Assembly (NCBI GenBank): GCA_018806985.1
Contig: JADANN010000187.1
Span: 124,001-188,000, forward strand
DNA length: 64,000 bases
Direction of reading: 5' to 3'
DNA from: Angiostrongylus vasorum
Taxonomy: Eukaryota > Nematoda > Chromadorea > Rhabditida > Metastrongylidae
A program made the position numbers and the translations under genes. Below are positions 32,657 through 44,429 of this stretch, in pieces (positions within the stretch are counted from its first letter, which is position 1; each line of letters begins with the position of its first letter). A model generated the notes under the pieces. The model was not told the DNA's origin. It did not search any database and saw only the letters and a list, made by a program, of their open reading frames with translations.

Positions 32657-32965
32657 AATGCCCTGTATTTTTTGCTATTTTTTTGACGAGTGATGGTTTG
32701 AACAAGAGGGACAGTCACAAGAATGCCCAAAAATACTACTTGACATGTAATAAAATAGCATTAATCGTCTCAACCCCTGCCTACTGGCGGTGATCTTTAG
32801 CGTAGACCGCCCTTATTCTTTCCACATCATTTTTTTCATTAAACTATAGTCCTGGAAATTCATTACTCTTCTTCCTATCTCTAAAAGAAATTTTTTGACG
32901 TGACACGAGATGCCATATCGAGATGACGAACAAGTGTGGCCCACGTTGATCATCGGCTCGGATTA

Positions 32966-33008
32966 TCGGCCCTAATGAAGACGAAGAACGTCGAAACGTT
33001 AGCCGAAT
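32966..33008 (+). ncRNA. Hammerhead-like motif with GACG/CGUC-type helix II
   Basis: TCGGC-C-CTAATGA-A-GACG-AAGAA-CGTC-GAAA-CGTT-A-GCCGA. Helix II is GACG/CGUC (4 bp). Helix I is UCGGC/GCCGA (5 bp) after one mismatch. The core has CUAAUGA instead of CUGAUGA (G5 to A). The triplet is GUU. AATAAA follows. It belongs to the same subclass as 29,337 and 48,926. Confidence 0.55.
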
Positions 33009-33149
33009 AAACCTGTTTTTCATTAAGCTCAACAGTTTAAATGCATGTCTTTCTATAGCGTACACTTTTAGGTCACAATTGAGTGACGTTTGAGTCGAAT
33101 GAAGTTCAATGCCTTTTGATGTGTAGTCAAAATTCTATGACCCAGATCT

Positions 33150-33530
33150 TCCCAGACCAATCCCGTGGGTGATTGCTGATGGCACTGATCGATGGAAAAC
33201 TAGCTGAGAGACGGGCGAAAGCGGAAGGAACCGCATGGTGTGATGGTGAACGCGTTAGTCCAACGAAAGGGTAACAGCGGATTCGTTGCTCTCCACAGGC
33301 ACCTGTGGTCCGCAATTTGCAGATTTCTCAGCATCATTACGGTTGTATTTACTAATTATTGCCTTTTTTTTCGATGGCAGGGTACTATGTGAAATACAAC
33401 TCCAGTGATGTTGAGATGTGAGCGGATCTCGGAACTCCAGGTGAGCTTCCACCTCGCCATTGCTCTTTCTGGGGTCTCATGTGTTATTCGCTGCAGCACC
33501 GAGGCCTTTGCTTTGCCTTTTTCTCAACCG
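33150..33530. mobile_element. Family C inverted pair, tail to tail
   Basis: Plus copy 33,180-33,345 (GCTGAGAGACGGGCGAAAGC, CCGCATGGTGTGATGGTGAA, ACAGGCACCTGTGGTCC) then minus copy 33,375-33,530 (TACTATGTGAAATACAACTC, GCAGCACCGAGGCCTTTGCT). The order of arms is reversed relative to 28,170, so both head-to-head and tail-to-tail pairs occur. Confidence 0.65.
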
Positions 33531-33778
33531 CTTCTAAGTTTTGTTGTGCAGCCACTGTTATAATCTTCATTCTTCCTTGCCGTACACCTGGTCTGTTAAG
33601 CATGTTCTTCCCAAGTTCCCCCAGGCATTACTGTTCAAGTATCACATATCTTAACATAAAACGAAAGTGCAAAGATTTAGCAAGGCCTCCTAAGCTCCTC
33701 AGTGATCGCTGTCGCTTTATCGATAACCACGACTCTGGAAATGCAGCTCATTGAGTGTTAGAATTAGAAACTGTGGGG

Positions 33779-34012
33779 TCATTTGAAAAATCTGAGTACA
33801 TGACACGAGCCAAAAGCCAAGCGAGAGAGGTAGTGAACGTTTTTGATGGCAGTGGCAAGATGCTTCACTTTCATCTTTAAAGCAACAAGGTTCATTGACT
33901 TTCCTTCCTTGACCACATCCACGACTAATGTGATTCTATTCAGATGTGATATTTGAGGAGAAGAAGGAAGGTTGACGTACTTGACTTTGTTCACCAACCA
34001 CATTTGCACCAA
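33779..34012 (-). CDS. Candidate minus-strand ORF, unit 1
   Basis: A 77-codon frame includes LVNKVKYVNLPSSPQISHLN, ITLVVDVVKEGKSMNLVALK and a basic C-terminal half. The nucleotide sequence aligns with about 52,790-53,010 of unit 2, where the frame is broken. It could belong to the same minus-strand gene as 35,260-35,625. Confidence 0.25.
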   Translation of the reverse strand: MVQMWLVNKVKYVNLPSSPQISHLNRITLVVDVVKEGKSMNLVALKMKVKHLATAIKNVHYLSRLAFGSCHVLRFFK

Positions 34013-34566
34013 AAAAAGAAACGAAGACCATGAGAAATTGCCTCAATAGAAGGTTTCGATCAATTTCCCTATGTGGACTTTTTTTTTGCTTTCCCGTTTA
34101 CTTCACTGGAATTCGTTGATTTCAAATTTCATTTGGAATTTTCTTGTAGTCCTTCCAACATGCCTCTCAACCTTGCGCAACCATCTATAAACGGCGTTGC
34201 ATCTCTTGGATATTTTTAGAATTTTGGGTAGTAAGTTCTGAAATATGGGCAACTGTGGCATGTGTATTTGTCATCTTCTTCTCTCGATGACATATTGGCT
34301 CGATATAAAGTGTGGTTTTCCTATCATCTTGAGTTAACCACGCTAGGCCAGTTTCAGATCTTCAACATACCCCGCGTTCTCACTTTAATCTGTGGGACGT
34401 CTACTACCTTACAACTAGTTCTTTTGTAGAACGACTAAGATTCCAGTGATTAGTCACTGAATCCATAAAGGACGATACCACACCCAGTTGTCCTCCTCTT
34501 TTGTTTCAAAAAGCCAAAATACGGTTTTAAAAGTTAGTTCGATTCTTTCTTGCTGGAATTCTACCT

Positions 34567-34860
34567 TACTTGGATACTTGGACGGCCCCCTCCTCACTGG
34601 TTGTGCGGGTCCTAGCGCATTCTCCATTTGTTTCGGAGTTTTGATGGTTTAGCCTTCGTGGTTCCTTGGAGTTCCGAGCTCAGTCAAGCCAAAGTCTGCC
34701 TCAGGTCGTCACCACCACAGGCAGCCGCATCCCTTGTGGATCAGAGAGAGAGATTTGATTTGCCACCATGTGATTACGTGGATACCAGGAGGGTGGCAGA
34801 TCTTAGTATAGGTTAAATCGTAGTTGGGCTACCTGATGAAATCGACGGGATTTTACTTTA
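34567..34860 (+). mobile_element. Family D retroposon, 3'-truncated
   Basis: ACTTGGATACTTGGACGGCC start, CCTTGGAGTTCCGAGCTCAG, CACCACAGGCAGCCGCATCC, then decay after ACCAGGAGGGTGGCAG. The final third is missing or unrecognisable. Confidence 0.7.
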
Positions 34861-35259
34861 CTGCTCATGAATATGAAAACTTATCTACGAAAGTGCTTTC
34901 GATTAGCACTCAGTTCATAAGTGCATGGATTCATGAAAGATTTCATTTGCTATGTCTTGTGTTTCATTGTGCCATGATTTTTTGTATATAAGCGAGTATG
35001 TAGTATTGGCAAGTGTGAAGATTTAGCCGGGAGGATATCCATCCTCACGGAGCTATCATGTTTCCAAATACAAGAGCCGTATTAATCTGCTATTTGGTGC
35101 ATCTTTCAGTAGCTTCGCCGCTGCCCCAGCACATCCACCCCTTTCCACCCGTTCAGATGAGGTCAACGGGTTGATTTATTATCTGGCAGGTTTTCACACT
35201 GATGAAAACACACCAGACGTGATGGCTTGATTGGGGATAATTTGCTGCAAAAAGCGATA

Positions 35260-35625
35260 CTAATTGCTTTTTTTCCTTGGAGCCATCTCTCTATCTGATT
35301 TGACCTTCAGTGATTTCTCGCCTTTCATTCTTACTCTTATTCTGTTGCGTTTCTGATTCGTAGAGAAATATCGAAAACAACTTATGCTCACTTCTTCTGC
35401 CTTGAATAGCATTATTGAACACTTTCGTTTCTGGCTTGTGTCGGACAAGTTAGTAGCCATTGTTGAGTAAGGACTGGGCGGGTTAAACTCATTTCGATTT
35501 GCGCTCATCAGCGATTCAAAGCCTAGTAAGAGTTCGCAGAGGTGAGAATTGACTTCTGGGGTCGAGGTGAATGCGACAGATGCCGCTATTTCCGTGGAAG
35601 TGATTGATTGCCGTCTAATTACCAC
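35260..35625 (-). CDS. Candidate minus-strand coding segment conserved in both units
   Basis: The minus frame reads KVVIRRQSITSTEIAASVAF and TSTPEVNSHLCELLLGFESL, then continues to a basic tail. Unit 2 (about 54,640-54,760, minus) encodes KVVIRR-stop-SITSTETPASVAF and TSTPEISANLSDLLRHFKSL in the same frame. The pattern suggests past minus-strand coding, but plus-strand frames here (VEVNATDAAISVEVID) are also conserved, so direction is not settled. No family recognised. Confidence 0.35.
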   Translation of the reverse strand: MVIRRQSITSTEIAASVAFTSTPEVNSHLCELLLGFESLMSANRNEFNPPSPYSTMATNLSDTSQKRKCSIMLFKAEEVSISCFRYFSTNQKRNRIRVRMKGEKSLKVKSDREMAPRKKSN

Positions 35626-36761
35626 CTTGTCACGACATCTGCTTTACAAACTGTTCATCACTGCTCGTCAAACTCACTGCCTCGTCGTCATCGACGACAC
35701 CCATTACCCACTTGTCACTGTCAGACTGCTAGCGCCCGTGCCAACTATTCACTACAGGCCATTCACGCCTTCCAATCAGCTACTTACGAAACAACTGCGG
35801 GCAGTTCGAAATCTGTGAAAGTCCTCAACTTCGGTCTCGTATTCTCTGCTACAGTCATGACTATCGTTTGCCTCCATGTTGACTTTTTCGTCTTTTGAAA
35901 TCTCCTCTTTTGTTAGGTGCACTGAGAAATGTTCAAATAAAGCTCACGGAACTCTGCTAAGTCTTTCGTATTAGCCTTCGATTCAGTTCTAGGAACATGC
36001 TTGATATAATAGGAACACTAAGAGTATATCTTCTGGATGCCTTCACATTCTTTGGCGTTATTGTTGCTTTTGTTCTTTCTCGCACGAAAATGGACGATCG
36101 TGTGACGAGTAGCCAACGTTGACCAGTTTCAAGTGCACTTGCTGGATGGATGTCAACGATCTCAAGCGCATGCAATAATCCACCTAAATGCTCATCACTT
36201 GATGCTAATACGTCCTTGCGCAATCCTTTGCACATTCTCCTCACCCCCCACAAACGATAAGTTGTTATTTTATCTTCCTCGATTTTTTTATTTGTTTATC
36301 GATTTATTGATCGATTTATTTACTTGTACATTGTAATCTGAAATGGACGTTGATGTGTTGCGCTGGCAAAAGCTCTAAATCTAACAGTTTCGTAGTCTAT
36401 TACAATGCGGTTAACAAGGCGAAACGATTATGTGAAATCAAATGGAGAGGAATTTTTTGCTTTTTGTTGACCAAAAAAATATAACGCATTTGGTTTTGAA
36501 TGAAAAAATAAACATACTCGAACGTAAGTGGTACGACTTCGTTCGCAATGAAAAGCTGATACCACGTTGAAATATGCGCAATGATGGGAGGAGCTACACA
36601 GAGAGTACTTTTTGATTCTGAATAAGATGTCGTAGACCTTACGTCGTTTATCAGTCACTTTGAGATGGATAACTCCATTAGTGCTATTGGAAAAATAGGC
36701 AATAAATAAAAGTTGAAACATTACTCCTTATAACTCAGAAGACCGACTTTCTAGAAATAAC

Positions 36762-36762
<1 letters not shown>

Positions 36763-36830
<68 letters not shown>

Positions 36831-36850
36831 GTATATACATATATATACAT
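36763..36850. repeat. TA dinucleotide microsatellite
   Basis: TA runs interrupted by GTG, CA and GTATATACA. It lies at the left border of the minus-strand PLE fragment, possibly grown from its end. Confidence 0.93.
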
Positions 36851-36869
36851 TCATGTGAAGTGTTGTTGA

Positions 36870-37345
36870 GCTGATGCGATGTTGGCATAAGCGGTCTTTG
36901 TTTCTGTTGTTGCTTTGGTCCGTTACTGATTCTTGCGACTTTGCCTTCTTCAGAGCATGGACGCAGTTTATTTAATAATAGTCTTATAATTGGCAAAGTG
37001 CTTATAGTACTAGTAGAGATCTAACGCACAAATGAGCGCCATTTTGTTTAAAAACTAATCACTCTGTTGTTTAGCGTGTGTGACCAAACGTGTGTTGTTA
37101 ACGTGGGATGACGAGTGGAGCCCATCCACATCAAAAAACCAACTTGAAAAAGACGCTAGGTCACGTGTAATAGTAAGGGATTTGTCTTTCCGGTTCATCC
37201 TTTGGCTTTTTGACATTTATCCGAAACTCTTCAAGAGACTTGCAAGTTGATGTTTTTTGTTTTCTGCGTTAGGATCCTGACAGTGGCTTCAAAATCGTCA
37301 CTGCTGTGTTTTTGTGCTCCATATGTGCCTAGCCACGGATCTCCC
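36870..37345 (-). mobile_element. Penelope-like element fragment (minus), endonuclease tail and end
   Basis: On the minus strand, 37,140-37,345 aligns with the same GIY-YIG tail as 1-300, including the TGCCTAGGCACATATGGAGC-type stretch and a TTTTGAAGCCA block. It is followed by a degenerate hammerhead-like motif at 36,921-36,960. No open frame remains. The fragment is directly followed on its left by a TA microsatellite. Confidence 0.55.
36921..36960 (-). ncRNA. Decayed hammerhead-like motif
   Basis: On the minus strand: TGCTCTGAAGAAGGCAAAGT then CGCAAGAATCAGTAACGG. The CUGAAGA core and the left arm of helix II remain, but GAAA and the cleavage box are lost. It is identified by position, at the end of a minus-strand PLE fragment. 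Confidence 0.4.
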
Positions 37346-37859
37346 TCATAGAGGGACTTCATGCCGATTAGTCGCGAGGTAACGTGGCACGTCCTCAATT
37401 GGTGGACAGAAGACTAATCAAAGACCAAAAGCGACTTTTGCTTTGCTGAGACGCAGGTGGACCTAGGGGATGGACTCCCTGTTTCTGCTGCGCCGATTTG
37501 GCATATACCATTTTTACGAGAACGTACTGATGCATGTTTGCGTGGCAGTGTTCTGGTTTATGCAAATTGTGTCCTACGAGTCAATTCCGCCAAAAAGCCT
37601 GCAATAAGGTGACAGGAAAGTATGTAGGAGGCGGTTAGGAGCTACCTCCAACAAGTAAGCCCTTCCGTCTACCGTGAGAGAGACTGGCATGCTACCCCCC
37701 AATTTTCAGAGCTCACTAAGCTATACGTGGACATCAAAGGCTAAACGCAGTAAAATAAACGGGCCTTATTCTCCCTCCACTGAATGAATACCATACGTCC
37801 GCGTTAAATACGTCGAGTTTGGAGGTGCTGCTAAAACTTTAGGACCATTCTAGGCTGCC

Positions 37860-39020
37860 TAAATGGCAACGGTTTAACGATGAAGATCTGTATCTACAAT
37901 GCACGCACACGTACATCTCAGTCCTCCACAGAGGACTGGATCATGCAGGCCATAAATACAGGGTACCACGTCATCGCACTGGTTAAGACAAGAAGACGCA
38001 ACCCATTCAACGCCGTCTATGACACCGGAGAAGAGCTATTCCTTGCAAAATGCGACATTGGAGGAATCGGCGACGTTAGGCGCTCTCGAAGTTTGGCCAT
38101 GAGGATCGATTTATTCGAACAACTAACAACCCGAATCGGACGTTTACGGTTGAAGAGATGTGCACCAATACCGGCTTTGACAGCCTTTGTCGTCTGAGCA
38201 GCGACATCATGCTATGAAGGAAAGGAAGTCAAGGGGTTCTAGATGGACTTGGAGAAGTTCTACAGAGAATACAAAAGCGTTCATTAAGGTCATCATTGGA
38301 GATTTCAAAGTTAACATTGGACCCAGAAGAACATCTGAGGAACGTCACATTGGGATCTATGGATTAGAATGGAACGAGCAGGATGAGCGGCATCGGTTAG
38401 GTAGAGCCTTCAGATTACTATAATGTAGTCCACTTCGTTATGGTACTCTTCATTGGGAGTCTGTCACATACGCCGTTGAGAGTGGGGCTTCTGGAATTGC
38501 GATTTGCCATGAATGGTTATGATCGTCACGTTAAACTCAGACAGCCGCTCGCCCTACTCGTTGCGTTATAATCCATAGTCCCAATGTGCCGTTCTTCAGA
38601 CGTTTTCCTCGGTCCATTCTTACCTTTAAAATTTCCAGTGATAACCATAAGGAGTGTATTCTCTGTAGAACATTTCCAGGTCAATATATAACGCTCTCAC
38701 GCCGTTCTATATTTCAAACTGTCAAAGATAATGTGGGCCGAAGACGTAATGCGTGTGAACGACAACCGATGGACAAGAGCCGTTAGTGACTGGATTCCTC
38801 GGGATGTCAAACGCACTGCAGGTAGACCACCGATCCCATGGTCAGAGTATTTCACCGAAACTCTAGAAGAAAGAAATGGTGCTCAGTGAGTTCCTAGAGC
38901 AAGGAGAACTCAGTCGGCTACTCGTGCACGCGATAGGATGAAATGGATTGTTTGCTGGCACTCGCCCGAACCACTCGACGATTAACGGGACGGCAGGTGA
39001 TACAGGTGATGCAAGTAAAA
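37860..39020 (+). mobile_element. Decayed RTE-type LINE: endonuclease start and 3' end, RT deleted
   Basis: RTE LINEs encode an apurinic-type endonuclease followed by reverse transcriptase. The frame at 37,880-38,197 reads KICIYNARTRTSQSSTEDW, GEELFLAKCDIGGIG and RIGRLRLKRCAPIPALTAF, the endonuclease N-terminal half. A frameshift leads to VIIGDFKVNIGPRRTSEERH and GLEWNEQDER (38,290-38,400). A minus-strand piece of the same domain follows (38,413-38,650). Then 38,690-38,900 encodes the C-terminal end (AEDVMRVNDNRWTRAVSDW, AGRPPIPWSEYF), and GTGATACAGGTGATGCAAGT closes it. The whole RT domain is missing. I see no matching piece in the second duplicate copy. Confidence 0.8.
38413..38650 (-). mobile_element. 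Inverted endonuclease fragment of the RTE element
   Basis: The minus strand reads VITGNFKGKNGPRKTSEERH and then TIHGKSQFQKPHSQR, the same domain as the plus-strand piece just to its left (38,290-38,410), extended further downstream. The two overlap in content but are inverted relative to each other. This could come from twin priming during insertion or from a later inversion or duplication. Confidence 0.65.
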
Positions 39021-39098
39021 GGCAAAGAATAAAGCTTAAAAACGATTTTCTATGAACGTTGCTTCAGTATTTAGTTTATGGAAATCTTAGAAACTGGA

Positions 39099-39370
39099 TT
39101 AAGCGCGTGTTGCGCAGGGGTTAGAGGTGCTAAGCAGTACACTTGGGTCAATCCCATAACCCAGGATTACCAAACCTTCTATCCTTTCGGGATCGGCAAA
39201 TCGGTATCAGACTTGACTGGGAGGATAGCAAACTAACTCGACACATCGGTATTCCACCGCAAGTCATTGTATAAGCGGAATATGCATTGAATAACCAGGT
39301 GCTTAATGGAGTCGAATACAGGGCACATCCTTCAAAAGATCACCAACGCCGAGAGCTTTATCCTTTTTTT
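39099..39370 (+). mobile_element. tRNA-derived SINE, family A, divergent
   Basis: Plus copy with GCGCGTGTTGCGCAGGGGTT head, degraded box B (GGGTCAATCCC), CAGACTTGACTGGGAGGATA body and CAACGCCGAGAGCTTTATCC tail. It begins about 80 bp after the 3' end of the RTE fragment. Confidence 0.8.
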
Positions 39371-39689
39371 TCACTAACTATACCCCTTGCCCGACTACCT
39401 CTCCCTAATCCTTCACACAAGAAAAAAAGAACTCATTAAAATGTACAGAACGGCTAAAAATGTGTGCAGTGGAGAACAGAAAAAGAAGAAGTCTCTAAAT
39501 TTGGCTCCAAAAACAGCCATTTCCAATGGGTAGAAGACAAAAAGCCATTCGGATGAGACTAAAAGGTAGGATTATGTCCCAAAATAATGCTTCAAACCTA
39601 AGCAAGATACTTTTCAGGCTACTCTTCATATAAAGCGAAGTAAGTTACGCCATTAAGAGCGTCCTAAGTAAAACTATCTTGAGAATGGT

Positions 39690-40180
39690 AGTTGTTGACC
39701 TCTCACCCTGTGCCATAAATTAGCCCGCAACCACCGCTGTGATCGTCTGTGCACGTCAGAAAATTGCATGATTTGTCCCAACGGTAGAGCGTTCTAGACA
39801 AATGTCAAAAGTCCAAAGACGAGCCATAAAGACTAATATCTCACTATTACACGTGAGCTGGCGGCTTTTCCAAATTGGGTTCTTAATCTGGGTGTCTTTC
39901 ACTCGTCTTCTCGAGCGAGCAAAGGCTAATGGTACCCACGCAATAGCACGCTGAGTAGCTTTTAAACAAATTGAAGTTCATTTATATGTTAGATCTTCAT
40001 AATACTATGGATATTCCACCGAATTATTCTGCTACCGTTACATGAATTACGTCCCGGCTCTGAGGAAGGCGAAGTCGCCTAAACGTCGGCCATCGAACAA
40101 AATCAAGAACAACAACGAAAACTTGCACAAACCTCGCATCACCTCAACAAGATCACTTCGTAAGATAATCACCTCATTTG
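39690..40180 (+). mobile_element. Penelope-like element fragment (plus)
   Basis: At 39,726-39,790 a frame reads RNHRCDRLCTSENCMICPNG, matching the Cys-rich linker before GIY-YIG in the 1441-2760 copy. A degraded stretch follows, then a good hammerhead-like motif (40,055-40,091), a run of AAC-rich sequence and the CCTCGCATCACCTC end sequence shared with copies at 15,030 and 61,190. No coding capacity is left. Confidence 0.6.
40055..40091 (+). ncRNA. Hammerhead-like motif with GGCG/CGCC helix II
   Basis: GGCT-CTGAGGA-A-GGCG-AAGT-CGCC-TAAA-CGTC-GGCC. The core CUGAGGA fits CUGANGA, helix II has four perfect pairs, and helix I is GGCU/GGCC (4 bp with one G-U). The only core damage is GAAA to UAAA. 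It is followed by AAC-rich sequence and the PLE end. Confidence 0.6.
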
Positions 40181-43100
40181 TTATGTCATCTGTACCTTTG
40201 TTTCGTCTTGGTCGAACCGTCGTCGTTGTGTTTCATTCAGTTCACACCGATGCTCGTCTATCGCCATCTTTCCACATATCAGCTACAGTTTCGTGTGTTT
40301 ATTGGTTTTATTGCTTGCCCTCCAAAAATGTCTTAACTACGTAAATGTCATGGGAAATGTGTTTTTTAAGAATTAGAAACTAGTGCTATGCTTTAGTACC
40401 GTAAGCAAAGTTTCTTATAGGCTTAAAAAAATCTCGCAATATAGACGTTCCGGACGTGTGTCGTTTCACTACGATATCTAGCTGTCACCGATTCATTTCC
40501 AGCATCAGCTTTTCGCTTTCGTATCCATTCCTTTTTTCCAATCTCATTTAATTCACTTGTTTTTGTGAAGATCTTGCTGTCAATCCAATAAGGCTTGTTT
40601 TCTATTAACACTATTCGCCTTTTTGAACCCAAATTTCCAAGAGGACCTGGGGCTTTTTCTGAACTATTTATTATTTTAGTTATACGTGTATAGCGCGACC
40701 ATCAATTTCACGAGGTCAGTTGGTTGTGCTTGTCTTCAAGGTATTGGTGGGGTTATCGTTTCAAACGAGGCATGGACTAAGATTCTTATTTCACCTCCAC
40801 ATCTTAATGAGTGGCTTACTTTGCTAGCATCTGGCCACTAACAAATGTCTTGATCACATCACCACTGATTCGTGTTATAGTTGAAAATGATCGTTCAGCT
40901 CCATGCTAGTAGTTAAGATTCCATCCAATAGTTATTATCGTCCTGGTTCCGGGTCATCATACCTAGAGCACTAATTCCCTGCTCAGATTTGCCTAAAAGG
41001 AGCCAGTCTTAAGAGAAATCTTGGTTACCAGGCTTGATGACGAACGTATGTGATAGGCATTGAATCAAAACTTAGTGCATGGATAAGTGATCCAGCCGAA
41101 CTCATAAGCTCAAGAAACGCAGTTTGCCGCTTTACCTTTCCTGTTGTTTATCTTATTTTCTCTGATCAAAGCATTTTGCATTTCATTAAGGACTGTAGAA
41201 GAATAAATGATTGCTGGATCCTCGTAGAATGGCACTAAATCTGATAGCGTTTTCGGTTTGTTCTTAACTAACTTCAGTTTTTCGTTGCATAGTGTTTGTC
41301 GGCATTTTCTTCTTCACATGTGATATCTGGATTTGTGGACGTAGTGAAAAGCAAATTAACGAATTGGCAAACATACGGCGGTCGTCCCTCGATATCACAG
41401 TGCCAGATAAATTCGATCCATCATCGTCTGCTGCGGAGCCGACATGATATGAAGCTCCCATAATCAGCGACTGTCAGCTAACTTACCATGTGTTTTCTGG
41501 AATCTCCGTGAACAATTAACCACCTCATCGTTCTATTTTATTTTCATTTTCCTGAAGACGTGAGGTCAGAGGATAAAGAATTGCATCCAAAGAAAACTTT
41601 GAATTCCCGCCTTGTGCATTTCGTGTGGGTCCCATTGACTACATCTTCTTGACCTTTTGTTTAGGTGAAGAATAAGTAAGTGAGAAAAGTTCATTGACAA
41701 AATCGCAGGTGGTATTGTTCACTCCCAATAGGTTGAATCAGCGTAAAACTCCGGAATGGAAGTCTATTTGTAGTACGCGTTTATAATAACAATTTCATTG
41801 GCACTGTTATTTTTAAGTACAAACAGTTGCGAACACAGAAAAAAGGCAGAGATCTGATTTCATCACGTAGGCTTCCTATTGGATTATTACATGACACTTC
41901 CGTTGAATCTTATGAAACCTTGCGTGCATTCCGAAACTGCCCCCATGCGAAAGTGACATAGAGCAGAACTGATTAGAATTGGAAGTTTTTAGCTCGACGC
42001 TGATGAAGTGTGGTGTGACTGATGAATAGTAGCTTGGTTAGCAATAAGTTCTAGTGTGCATGTTCATTATTATGAAGCAGTCACTAAGAAAAATCAAAGC
42101 CGTTGTACTCTGCTTCTTGTTCTGTCATTTGTTCTTTGCCATTTCAAAACGCATTCTTCAGCTCGTTTCGATGGTGATGAAGTCGAGTAGAAGCGGTAGA
42201 GTTAAATTTTGCCCATCGTTATAGTAAATAACGACGGGTGCTTTAAATTGGTTCACGTTTTGTAGTTAGTTTATCAACGTTTTGTTGCGCAATTAGCAGT
42301 CCAAAGTTTTTCGTTTTATTTTTTAGCTGACACTTGAATGAACTTCTTCTAAGGAGAAGAAGAGCATCGAAGTCATGTAGAGCTCTTTTCCGGTTCACAT
42401 ATTTGAAACTAACCCAGACAGATTTACAAGACTTAATTGGCTCTCTATTAAGAGGAATAAATAAAGGGAAAACCTTCAAATATCATTAGAGGATGGCCAT
42501 TATAGGGTAGACACTTAGAGGATAAAAATATAGCGCACGTGTAGTCGATAGCCGTTTTTGGGATGTGTCACGAATTTGATTCCATTCATTGCATCATAGA
42601 GGTGACTGAATACATATTCGACCTATAAAGGGTCTTATGGGGCCCAGCGTCCTACCAAGCAGTGTTTTTCTTTTCCCTGCTAGTAAATTGCAGCCCGTGG
42701 GATTGCTGGTGAGCATGATTTTGCCAAAGGCATTAAGTTGAGCCAGAGACCAAGTGCGGTTTTCTAATATTTCTTCTGTATTTTGGTTAATAATTTTCTC
42801 TAAGAAACGGATCACTCACATGAATCACACGACGCCTCTGTGTTCTGTTATATTGAAGCACATGAAGCACACTGGTTCGGCTTATCAGTAAATACGCATT
42901 TCATTTACATGAGGTGCGCCAGCGCCACGAAACAAGCTGACGTCCTACCGCCAAGAACTCACATTACAAGACAAACTTTTACTCATTTGTGTCAGGAAGC
43001 ATCTCTTAAGAGTCCAGTAAATTGAAATAGTAATAATAAACTCATTTAGTCGTTGTTGCATACAGCTCAGTACGCCACGGTCGGTCAATTTAGGGGGCAT

Positions 43101-44429
43101 GATACGGATTATACTCTTGCCATGATATCATTTCCCACGCCGCTTCTAGCAAGAACATTGCCAGCTTCTGGTGAAAAAGGCTACTAGCTTACTGGGCTCG
43201 CAAGGTCGGCGTTTGCATAAGTTTACTCAACTGAGCCTCCGAACGGAAACACCGAACGCCTTTTACGCATGAGAGACCATGCTGCGGAAATGAACCCTCG
43301 CTGCATATCGCAGTTCAGCGCCCAGGAATTCAACGCCACGCTAAAGCATCAGAAGGGAACATTTCTTCTGATAAAAATATTTCATTGTTCTGCTAGTAAA
43401 ACTTTATTAAACCTTCAATCTCATTTTTGAGTGCGATATGAGCTCTGAATTTTAGAACAGCCTAAGCTCAGATGTACGGAAAATCGTCAAGAGTCCGGAG
43501 CTTAAGAGGAACCGGCCGTTGTCGTGGCATCATTCTAACAAAGAAAGCCTTTCCGTCATCAAGCTTTTCCCGGACAGAGAACTTATTTGAAATTAGTGTC
43601 GAATTGTTTCTTCGTAGTGTTGTAACCATCAGCACCATAAGATCCATGAAATCTATTCGACTGACTGGCAGCCATGCGAACGTGTAGGAATTACGGTTCA
43701 GTAATCAGCAGGGCTAATCATGAGCAGTTGCCACCTCTTAATTCGTTAAAAGCTTTCGTCACTCCAAAGCAAACGATTGTTCGCGTTCATGTGAACTATT
43801 TTTCTTTTCCAGTGAATTGAAGACTCACAACATTTTTGCTCTTTATGATCCTTCGTGAACGTTCATTCATCCACTGAAATAACGTAATAGATGTTTTCTT
43901 TTTTATCTACTGCAGGAATAAGGAGCATCGACTACATTCGCTTCTAATTATGGAACTGCTACTGGTTTACTGAAATCTTTTGTTATATCTAAAATATCTG
44001 TGATAATAGGCATTAGCTTATCATTTCACCCGGCTCAAACTGCGCTTGTGTATTTAGACAAGCTTGATGACAATATCAATAACAACTTTAGTACTCGTGA
44101 TATCTTCAATGCAACAATAAGGCCATGTTCCAGCCAGCCATATCCCCTTGTCTTTACTCGGTCATCCCGTCTTTTAATATCCACAGAGATCAGGACAAAA
44201 CCGTAAAACTGGCTAATTAACTGCAATCTTTGCAATTGTGGTGTCGGCTCCTACCTAATTGTGTTACTATCCGAGCGATTCATTGACCACCTAAAGGTAG
44301 CTTCGCTACACTCGAGAAAACCACACCAAGACGCTAAGCCCTTGCCAGCACCACCTTAACCGTTCGATTTCTTTTTTTGCTGTTTTTTCACCTTCATGAA
44401 TATCAGGTGATTTACACTAATTGTTTTAC

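Larger units (their letters stand above)
16850..41660 (+). repeat. Tandem duplication, first unit (about 24.8 kb)
   Basis: Collinear matches to the second unit include 17,106-17,216 with 41,964-42,075; 19,478-20,090 with 43,238-43,830; 23,390-23,640 with 44,140-44,420; 25,255-25,450 with 45,510-45,700; 27,700-28,150 with 47,840-48,270; 30,740-31,130 with 50,400-50,820; 34,980-36,300 with 53,690-55,900; and 40,600-41,650 with 59,190-60,230. Identity by eye is roughly 70-85% in these blocks, with TE insertions between. Borders are estimates. Confidence 0.75.

Noticed and set aside
32326..32730. Overlapping ORFs on both strands over 100 codons
   Set aside because: All cross the TA-rich repeat at 32,469-32,656 and encode only low-complexity sequence.
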